DNA of 10,609 nt from the NCBI GenBank assembly GCA_900550685.1, contig URTS01000065.1:1-10609 (forward strand). Direction: 5' to 3'. Positions 5,330 to 10,609 of the stretch are shown in pieces; the stretch's first letter is position 1, and every line of letters starts with the position of its first letter. The notes below the pieces were generated by a model. It was not told the DNA's origin. It made no database searches and saw only the letters and a list, made by a program, of their open reading frames with translations. Origin of the DNA: an uncultured Oscillibacter sp. (lineage in GTDB: Bacteria; Bacillota; Clostridia; Oscillospirales; Oscillospiraceae). The translations under genes were made by a program, and so were the position numbers.

Positions 5330-6625
5330 TTATTCCCAGTCCTCTTTCGGCGGCGTCCAGTCCGGGGTATAGGCCGCGATCTGGCCCAGCACCCGGGGCG
5401 GGCATACCGCTGTGATGTCGATGGTCTCGCTGTATTCCACGGCTTCCACCTTGGCCTCCCGGTACAGCATGTCCAGCAGCCCGCCCTTGTCATAGGGCAG
5501 ATGGATATGGACCCGGCGGCTGCCCTTGTCCAGCCGCTGGTCGATCATCTCCAGCAGACGATCGATCCCCTCGCCGGTCCGGGCGGAGATGGAGCAGATG
5601 TCCACGCCGTGGGGCCGCAGGTCCCCGGCCTCCACGCAGTCGCACTTATTGAATACGTCGATCCGTGGAATCTCGCTGGCTCCCAGTTCCACAATAAGGT
5701 TCTCCACCACCTCCGACTGGTGCTGCCACTCCGGATTGGACACGTCGATGACGTGGAGCAGCAGGTCTGCGTATTCCAGTTCCTCCAGCGTGGCCTTGAA
5801 AGCCTCCACCAGCTGGTGGGGCAGCTTGCGGATGAAGCCCACGGTGTCGGAGATCACCACATCCAAAGTGTCGCTGACCGTCAGCAGGCGGCTGGTGGTG
5901 TCCAGGGTGTCGAACAGGCGGTTGTTGGCGGGGATGTTGGCGCCGGTGAGCTGGTTCAGCAGGGTGGATTTGCCCGCGTTGGTATAGCCCACGATGGCCA
6001 CCACCGGGATCTCGTTCTTCTGCCGCTGCTGGCGCTGGGTGGCCCGGACCCGGCGCACCTCTTCCAGGTCCGCCCGGATCTTGTCGATCTTCTTATTGAT
6101 GAGGCGGCGGTCCGTTTCCAGCTGGGTCTCGCCGGGGCCTTTGGAACCAATGGGGCCCTTGCCGCTGGTGCCGCCCTGGCGCTCCAGGTGGCTCCACATG
6201 CCGATCAGCCGGGGCAGCAGGTAGCGATACTGGGCAAGTTCCACCTGCAGGCGGCCTTCCTTGGTCTTGGCCCGCTGGGCGAAAATGTCCAGGATCAGGC
6301 CGCAGCGGTCCAGCACCTGGACTCCCAGCAGCTCTGTCAGCACTCGCTGCTGGGAGGGGGACAGGTCATTATCGAAAATCACCATGTCCGCCCCGGTATT
6401 TTCGCAGTAGAGCTGGACCTCCGCCACCTTGCCCTCACCGATGAAGGTGCGGGGGTCCGGCGATGGCCGGTTCTGCAAAACGATGCCCACGGCCTCACCC
6501 CCGGCAGTTTCCACCAGGTCGGCCAGCTCCTCCATGCTCTCTTCCGTGGCGCTGTCCTCCTTGAGGACCGGGGAATTCAGCCCCACCAGCACCACGTTGT
6601 CTCGAATTTCTTCTCTCGGTAACAA
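5330..6625 (-). CDS. hflX: GTPase HflX, ribosome-splitting factor
   Basis: HflX binds the 50S subunit and splits stalled 70S ribosomes, for example after heat stress. This 431-residue copy has the N-terminal HflX domain including FIGEGKV (61-67) and the Gly-rich GSKGPGETQLETDRR (160-174), then a charged coiled-coil-like helix (about 176-203). The G domain has P-loop GYTNAGKST (213-221), DTVG (260-263) and NKCD (326-329). I choose TTG 6625 as start because AAGGAG (6634-6639) is 8 nt upstream. The in-frame ATG at 6673 has no Shine-Dalgarno, lies at the predicted transcription start and would translate through a 24-nt palindrome. The Gly-rich loop reads GGTSGKGPIGSKGPGE (151-166), a few residues longer than the common GGIGTRGPGE form. 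Confidence 0.95.
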   Translation of the reverse strand: MLPREEIRDNVVLVGLNSPVLKEDSATEESMEELADLVETAGGEAVGIVLQNRPSPDPRTFIGEGKVAEVQLYCENTGADMVIFDNDLSPSQQRVLTELLGVQVLDRCGLILDIFAQRAKTKEGRLQVELAQYRYLLPRLIGMWSHLERQGGTSGKGPIGSKGPGETQLETDRRLINKKIDKIRADLEEVRRVRATQRQQRQKNEIPVVAIVGYTNAGKSTLLNQLTGANIPANNRLFDTLDTTSRLLTVSDTLDVVISDTVGFIRKLPHQLVEAFKATLEELEYADLLLHVIDVSNPEWQHQSEVVENLIVELGASEIPRIDVFNKCDCVEAGDLRPHGVDICSISARTGEGIDRLLEMIDQRLDKGSRRVHIHLPYDKGGLLDMLYREAKVEAVEYSETIDITAVCPPRVLGQIAAYTPDWTPPKEDWE

Positions 6626-6643
6626 ATGCGTCTCTCCTTGTGA

Positions 6644-6667
6644 TCCGGACCGGCCTGCCGGTCCGGA
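6644..6667. other. Perfect palindrome in the hflX 5' leader
   Basis: TCCGGACCGGC (6644-6654) is repeated exactly inverted at 6657-6667 with only two bases between. It lies between the hflX promoter and its Shine-Dalgarno (6634-6639). No T tract follows, so it is not an intrinsic terminator. It would form a very stable hairpin within about 5 nt of the ribosome binding site. It could stabilise the mRNA 5' end, modulate initiation or be a protein-binding operator; nothing here chooses between these. Confidence 0.7.
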
Positions 6668-6683
6668 CAGCATTGATGTGTCC

Positions 6684-6711
6684 AGTATAGCCGATTCCCG
6701 GAAAAATGCAA
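6684..6711 (-). promoter_or_regulatory. Sigma-A promoter of hflX-yigZ
   Basis: TTGCAT (6706-6711) and TATACT (6684-6689) are separated by 16 bp on the minus strand. The -35 begins two bases after the T tract of the rpmE terminator, a very compact gene boundary. Transcription should start near 6673-6677, placing the palindrome at the very 5' end of the mRNA. Confidence 0.72.
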
Positions 6712-6712
6712 C

Positions 6713-6747
6713 AAAAAAGCGGCAGTCCGCTTTCGCAGACTGCCGCT
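6713..6747 (-). terminator. Rho-independent terminator after rpmE
   Basis: A 13-bp stem (6718-6730 with 6735-6747, one G-U pair in RNA) is capped by a GAAA tetraloop. It runs directly into TTTTTT (6713-6718) on the minus strand. It lies 22 bases past the rpmE stop. Confidence 0.95.
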
Positions 6748-6769
6748 GATCGTGACGAAGTGTAAGGAC

Positions 6770-6973
6770 TTACTTGTCCAGACCGAACTTCTTGTTGAAC
6801 TTGGCCACGCGTCCGCCGGTATCGACCAGCTTCTGCTTGCCAGTGAAGAAGGGGTGACACTTCGAGCAGACTTCCACCTTGATATCACTCTTGGTAGAAC
6901 CTGTCTCAATCACATTACCGCAGGCGCAAGTAATCGTAGTCTGCTGATAATTGGGATGGATTCCTTCCTTCAT
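6770..6973 (-). CDS. rpmE: 50S ribosomal protein L31, zinc-binding type
   Basis: The 67-residue protein begins MKEGIHPNYQ and contains the zinc ligand set Cys16, Cys18, Cys36 and Cys39 (CAC and CSKC). This marks it as the C+ form of L31, which bridges the 50S central protuberance and the 30S head. Cells under zinc limitation can swap this form for a cysteine-free paralogue, which is not present here. The ATG at 6973 follows AGAGGTGA (6983-6990) by 9 nt. The gene stands alone between its promoter (7042-7070) and a strong terminator (6713-6747). Confidence 0.97.
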   Translation of the reverse strand: MKEGIHPNYQQTTITCACGNVIETGSTKSDIKVEVCSKCHPFFTGKQKLVDTGGRVAKFNKKFGLDK

Positions 6974-7015
6974 TGCTCTCGTTCACCTCTTTCTGGTACA
7001 AAACTACCTTTGAGG

Positions 7016-7036
7016 AGCTTTCACCCCACAAAAGCT
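7016..7036 (-). promoter_or_regulatory. Small hairpin in the rpmE leader
   Basis: AGCTTT and AAAGCT form a 6-bp stem with a 9-nt loop (TGTGGGGTG), right at the predicted 5' end of the rpmE transcript. L31 leader motifs that bind the protein for autoregulation are known in several phyla, including Firmicutes. This hairpin is small and I could not match it to the described consensus, so the assignment is tentative. Confidence 0.35.
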
Positions 7037-7041
7037 AAATC

Positions 7042-7070
7042 AGCATATCATATTGCCAAAGAGATTGCAA
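7042..7070 (-). promoter_or_regulatory. Sigma-A promoter of rpmE
   Basis: TTGCAA (7065-7070) lies 17 bp upstream of TATGCT (7042-7047) on the minus strand. The leader to the ATG is about 60 nt. The interval between this promoter and the addA stop (7071-7105) has only a feeble 5-bp hairpin near 7080-7097, so addA transcripts may read into rpmE. Confidence 0.7.
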
Positions 7071-7105
7071 GCATTTTTTCGCAAAACGCCGAAGTTTTTG
7101 AAAAA

Positions 7106-10100
7106 TCAGGGCATCTCCACGGTTTTTCCCGCGTTCAGGAAGTACAATGCCTTCCGCACCACCGGCTTTTCCAGCACCCGGCCCAAAGCCAGAGAATAGG
7201 CCGCCAGCTGGCCACGGTACAGCTCCGCGTGCTGGGCCACTTCCTCCTCCGCGCGCACGTGGTCGGTCTTGAAATCCACCACTGCAATGCCCCGGGGCGT
7301 CTCAAACCAGCAGTCCACCACGCCCTGCAAGAGAATGGTGTCCTCCCCTGCCGCGCCGGGGTCATAGTCCCGGGCGTCCATCAGCACCGTGAAGCGGTAT
7401 TCCCGCTCCACCACGGCCGCCTGCCGCATCTCCTCCGCCAGTGGCGATGCCAGAAACCTCTCCAGCGCCGGAATGTCCACAGCCGCCGCCTGCTCCGGCG
7501 TCAGCTTGGCCGCCAGCTTCATCTTCTCCACCTGTCCCGGCACGTCCCGGTCCCGCAGGTCCAGATACTGCAGCACCAGATGGGTGGCGGTGCCCCGCTC
7601 CGCCGGGGTGAGGCCCTTCTGCTCCCGTCGGAATTTCGGCTGGACCAGGGGGCGGATATAGGGGGTGTGGTAGGCGTTTTCCGCAATTTCCTCATCCAGG
7701 GCCCGGCCCTTCAGCTGGGTGGCGGTAAGCTTGGCAGGCAGCACCGTCTCCCGCTGATAGGGATATCGGAACAGCAGCACTTCCGGATCAAAAGCGGCAG
7801 TGTCCGCCGCTTCCCGGTCCCCGGAAACAACTCGCTTGGGGATAGAAGCATAGTCGCTGCTGTCATGGATATATACTTGCCAGGGCTTGGTATCTCCCGT
7901 ATACAGCCCATCTGCATCCAGCCCCGCCAGGTTTCGCAGGGATGCGGCCTCCGGGCGGCACAGCAGCGGCAGCAGGACCCAGTCGCCGAAGCATTTCCCC
8001 TCCGCCACCGCTTCCGGCGCGGCGGGACAGGCCGCGGCAGCCGCCAGCTTTTTCAGCCGGGTCTCCGCGTGGTACATGGCATCCACCAGGATCAGCTTCT
8101 CCTTGGGCCGGGTCATGGCCACATACAGGACCCGCTGCTCCTCTGCCAGGTTCTCCCGACGAAGCTTTTCCTCCAGCGCCAGCCTTGCCATGGTGGGGTA
8201 GCGGATCTTCCGGTTCAGGTCGATGCACCGGGGCCCCAGGCCCAAAGCCGGGTGCACCAGCACCGGCGTGTCGAAATCCTGCCGGGAAAAGGCGTGGTCC
8301 AAATCGCAGAGGAACACGATGGGAAATTCCAGGCCCTTGGACTTGTGAATGCTCATCAGCTGCACGCCGCCGGTCCCGCCGGCGATCTTCACCTCCGGGG
8401 CCTCCCCGGCCTCCATCAGCCGCCGCAGCTGGGTGATGAAGGCAAACAGGCCCCGGTAGCCGCTGCCCTCAAAGCGTTCGGCGTGGCGGGTCAGGGCGAT
8501 CAGATTCTCCTGCCGGACGGAGCCGCCGTCCATGGCGCCGAAAATGCCCAGCAGGTCCAGCGTGTTGTAAATGTGCCACAGCAGACGGCACACGCTCATA
8601 TCCGCCGCCGTCTCCCGCAGGGCGGACAAGGTGGTCAGGAAGGCCTGCACATCCTCTCCGCCGTCTGCCAGCAGGGCGTCGTAGAAATCGCCGTCCCGGT
8701 CATGGCTGCGGATCACCGCCAGACGGTCCGGCGCAAAGCCAAACACCGGTGAGCGCAGCACAGAAATCAGGGGCACATCCTGCCGGGGATTGTCGATGAC
8801 CTCCAAAAGGGACAGCGTCACCGCGATCTCCACACTCTCAAAAAAGCTGCTGCTCTCCTCAAAGGAACAGGGCACCCCCTGCTCCGCCATGGCCTGGGCA
8901 AAAGCGGCGGACCGGCTGCCGGGGGAGCGCATCAAAATCACAATGTCCTCCGGGCGGCAGGGCCGCAGAACGCCGTCCTCCCCGGTGACGGGATAGCCCT
9001 CGTCCAGCATCTGCCGGATGCGGCGGGCCGTGAACCGGGCCTCTGCCGTCAGCTTTTTCACCGGGCGTTCCTCCTCCGCCGACTTCTGCCGGGCGGAGAT
9101 CAGGTGAAATTCCGTATCGCAGTCCGTCCGGGGCGGATAGTACGCCGCGCCGAAATGGAGGGATTCGTCCTCGCCGTATGCCATCTCCCCCATATCTACA
9201 GACAAAATGTTGGAGAAGATGAAGTTGGCGGCGTCCAAAATCTCCTGCCGGGAGCGGAAGTTTTTGGAGAGCAGGATCTTCCGCTCCTCCCCGTCCGCCG
9301 CCGTTTCCGCCGGTTGGAACCGCTGGTACTTGTTCAGGAAAATGGTGGGGTCCGCCAGCCGGAAGCGGTAGATACTCTGCTTTACGTCTCCTACGGTGAA
9401 GAGGTTCTGCCCCTCCCGAGACACTGCCCGGAAAATGGCGTTCTGGACCTCGTTGGTGTCCTGGTATTCGTCCACCAAAATCTCCCGGTAACGGCCCGCC
9501 ACCTGACGGCCCAGCTCCGTGGGACTGCCGTCCCCGGCCACCAGCAGTTCCAGGGCCAGATGCTCCTGGTCGGAGAAGTCGGCGCAGTTCTTCCGCAGCT
9601 TTTCCACCCGGTAGGTCTCAGCAAAGTCCGCTGTCAGCTTCAGGAGGGCCGTCATGGCCGGGGCCATGGTCCCCAGGTCCTCCATGGCCTCCTCCCCGCT
9701 GACGGACAGGAAACTTTCCAGCTTCTTCACGCACTCCTTGGCTCCCTCCCACAGCTTTTTCAGCCGCAGGACCTCCGGATCGTCCTTCATGCCCTTGGGG
9801 GTGGTGAGCCGTAGAAATTCCAGGTGTTCCAGGGAATTCCGGGCGGCTTCCCAGTTTTGGGACGCCGCCAGAGGGGCCAGGGAGCGGCTGGCCGTCAGGA
9901 ATTTTTCTCCGTAGCCCTTATAGAGGTCGCCGCCCTCGGTGGACAGCGCCGCCTTCCGCAGGGCCGTCATGTGGTGAAAGGCCTTCCGGCGGACCACCGT
10001 CAGCAGCTCGGCGGCGTAGGGCGTGTCGTTGAAGTCCCCGCCGCAGTGCTCCCAGACAGCCCGGTTCCGCTCCAGCCACGCCGCCGGATAGGCGTGGCTC

Positions 10101-10609
10101 TGGAGCTTTTCATAGGTCTCCAACACCAGGGCCGCCAGGGCGCTGTCGTCCCGTCCGGCTCCCAGCGTATCTGCCAGCAGGGCGCCGCCTTCGTCCAGTT
10201 CCTCATAAAACCGGCTCAGCACTCGATCCAGCACCCGCCGCCGCAGAAGCCCTGCGTCATTTTCATCCAGTACCCGGAAGTCCGGCGTCAGAGTGTAACG
10301 CTCTCCCTCATGAGCCAGCAGGTGGGTATTTTCCCGCAGCAGCGCTGTGCAGAATGCGTCCACTGTTTTGATGTCCGCCTGATAGACCCGCAGCAGCTGA
10401 CTGCGGAGGTGCCGGTCGCCGGGCGCTTCCGCTAACCGCTTGGACAGTTCTGCGGCGATCTTGCTCCGCAGCTCGGCCGCAGCGGCTTTGGTATAGGTGA
10501 TGATGAGGAAATCGTCAATGTGGCAGTGATCCTCCGTCACATATCGGAACAGTCGCTCCACCAGCACCTTGGTTTTGCCGGAACCGGCGGCGGCAGACAC
10601 CAGCAGACT
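7106..10609 (-). CDS. addA: ATP-dependent helicase/nuclease subunit A (AddA), N-terminus outside window
   Basis: AddA with AddB resects double-strand breaks to Chi and loads RecA; it is the Firmicute counterpart of RecBCD. The visible 1167 residues (numbered from the window edge) carry, in order: Walker A AAAGSGKT (6-13), motif II LVDEYQDT (378-385), motif III GDVKQSIYRFRLADP (407-421), motif IV NFRSRQEIL (450-458), motif V GVQLMSIHKSKGLEFP (748-763), motif VI VLYVAMTRPKEKL (827-839). A RecB-type nuclease follows: RGTATH (1005-1010), GVVDCWFE with Asp1099, VVDFKTD with Asp1112 and Lys1114, and QLAAY (1134-1138). Helicase and nuclease centres therefore look intact. In relatives about 20-30 residues precede the P-loop, so only a short N-terminus is missing. 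addB, usually directly upstream, would lie beyond 10609. Arg codons are visibly CGG-rich, matching hflX and the 5' part of glnS. Confidence 0.97.
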   Translation of the reverse strand, partial: SLLVSAAAGSGKTKVLVERLFRYVTEDHCHIDDFLIITYTKAAAAELRSKIAAELSKRLAEAPGDRHLRSQLLRVYQADIKTVDAFCTALLRENTHLLAHEGERYTLTPDFRVLDENDAGLLRRRVLDRVLSRFYEELDEGGALLADTLGAGRDDSALAALVLETYEKLQSHAYPAAWLERNRAVWEHCGGDFNDTPYAAELLTVVRRKAFHHMTALRKAALSTEGGDLYKGYGEKFLTASRSLAPLAASQNWEAARNSLEHLEFLRLTTPKGMKDDPEVLRLKKLWEGAKECVKKLESFLSVSGEEAMEDLGTMAPAMTALLKLTADFAETYRVEKLRKNCADFSDQEHLALELLVAGDGSPTELGRQVAGRYREILVDEYQDTNEVQNAIFRAVSREGQNLFTVGDVKQSIYRFRLADPTIFLNKYQRFQPAETAADGEERKILLSKNFRSRQEILDAANFIFSNILSVDMGEMAYGEDESLHFGAAYYPPRTDCDTEFHLISARQKSAEEERPVKKLTAEARFTARRIRQMLDEGYPVTGEDGVLRPCRPEDIVILMRSPGSRSAAFAQAMAEQGVPCSFEESSSFFESVEIAVTLSLLEVIDNPRQDVPLISVLRSPVFGFAPDRLAVIRSHDRDGDFYDALLADGGEDVQAFLTTLSALRETAADMSVCRLLWHIYNTLDLLGIFGAMDGGSVRQENLIALTRHAERFEGSGYRGLFAFITQLRRLMEAGEAPEVKIAGGTGGVQLMSIHKSKGLEFPIVFLCDLDHAFSRQDFDTPVLVHPALGLGPRCIDLNRKIRYPTMARLALEEKLRRENLAEEQRVLYVAMTRPKEKLILVDAMYHAETRLKKLAAAAACPAAPEAVAEGKCFGDWVLLPLLCRPEAASLRNLAGLDADGLYTGDTKPWQVYIHDSSDYASIPKRVVSGDREAADTAAFDPEVLLFRYPYQRETVLPAKLTATQLKGRALDEEIAENAYHTPYIRPLVQPKFRREQKGLTPAERGTATHLVLQYLDLRDRDVPGQVEKMKLAAKLTPEQAAAVDIPALERFLASPLAEEMRQAAVVEREYRFTVLMDARDYDPGAAGEDTILLQGVVDCWFETPRGIAVVDFKTDHVRAEEEVAQHAELYRGQLAAYSLALGRVLEKPVVRKALYFLNAGKTVEMP

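Noticed and set aside
5225..6622. 465-codon plus-strand frame opposite hflX
   Set aside because: It is the mirror of the HflX coding frame, with no ribosome binding site or recognisable domain.
6644..6667. Palindrome considered as an intrinsic terminator
   Set aside because: Neither strand has a T tract next to the stem, and it lies between a promoter and the gene it serves.
6626..6673. hflX start at ATG 6673
   Set aside because: It has no Shine-Dalgarno, coincides with the predicted transcription start and reads through the palindrome. TTG at 6625 has AAGGAG 8 nt upstream.
6752..8752. 666-codon plus-strand frame opposite rpmE and the 3' part of addA
   Set aside because: It crosses two convincing minus-strand genes and the rpmE promoter, and the translation is His/Gln/Arg-rich antisense with no family resemblance.
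1..10609. Mobile element, phage or defence-island content
   Set aside because: No transposase, integrase, terminal inverted repeats, target duplications, tRNA-end att sites or CRISPR repeats were seen. The composition breaks lie within intact housekeeping genes, unlike an insertion.

Overview
The window looks like chromosomal DNA from a GC-rich anaerobic Firmicute, most likely a gut Clostridia member of the Oscillospiraceae/Ruminococcaceae type. The grounds are: an O2-defence rubrerythrin with an N-terminal rubredoxin domain, a PyrR-controlled transcription attenuator, AddA-type rather than RecBCD-type recombination machinery, strong GGAGG ribosome binding sites and sigma-A promoters with 16-17 bp spacers. 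Genus assignment is inference; no search was run. All seven genes read on the minus strand, so the transcriptional order runs from high to low coordinates. There is no rRNA, tRNA, CRISPR array, transposase or phage gene, and both window ends cut through a gene.

In transcriptional order: addA (AddAB helicase-nuclease subunit, 5' end outside the window); rpmE (ribosomal protein L31) on its own promoter, ending in a strong terminator; hflX (ribosome-splitting GTPase) and yigZ (IMPACT-family protein), apparently co-transcribed from a promoter whose -35 abuts the rpmE terminator; glnS (glutaminyl-tRNA synthetase) with its own promoter and terminator; pyrR-uraA, a pyrimidine regulation and uracil uptake operon behind a complete promoter, antiterminator, anti-antiterminator and terminator leader; then a reverse rubrerythrin gene truncated by the window start.

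The genes form three functional groups: translation and ribosome homeostasis (rpmE, hflX, glnS), pyrimidine salvage with its regulator (pyrR, uraA), and protection (addA for DNA ends, rubrerythrin for peroxide/oxygen). None of these is a new system. The regulatory DNA between them is unusually readable: five sigma-A-type promoters, three convincing stand-alone terminators and a textbook pyr attenuator.

The most notable anomaly is compositional. Codon choice changes abruptly inside uraA (near 1060-1110) and again inside glnS (near 3360-3375), splitting the window into three blocks (about 1-1090, 1090-3365, 3365-10609). Both switches sit in or beside strongly conserved protein segments. That fits either homologous replacement between related species or a chimeric metagenome assembly; the sequence alone cannot decide. 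A second lead is a 12-bp element repeated 33 bp apart around the rubrerythrin promoter, which looks like an operator.
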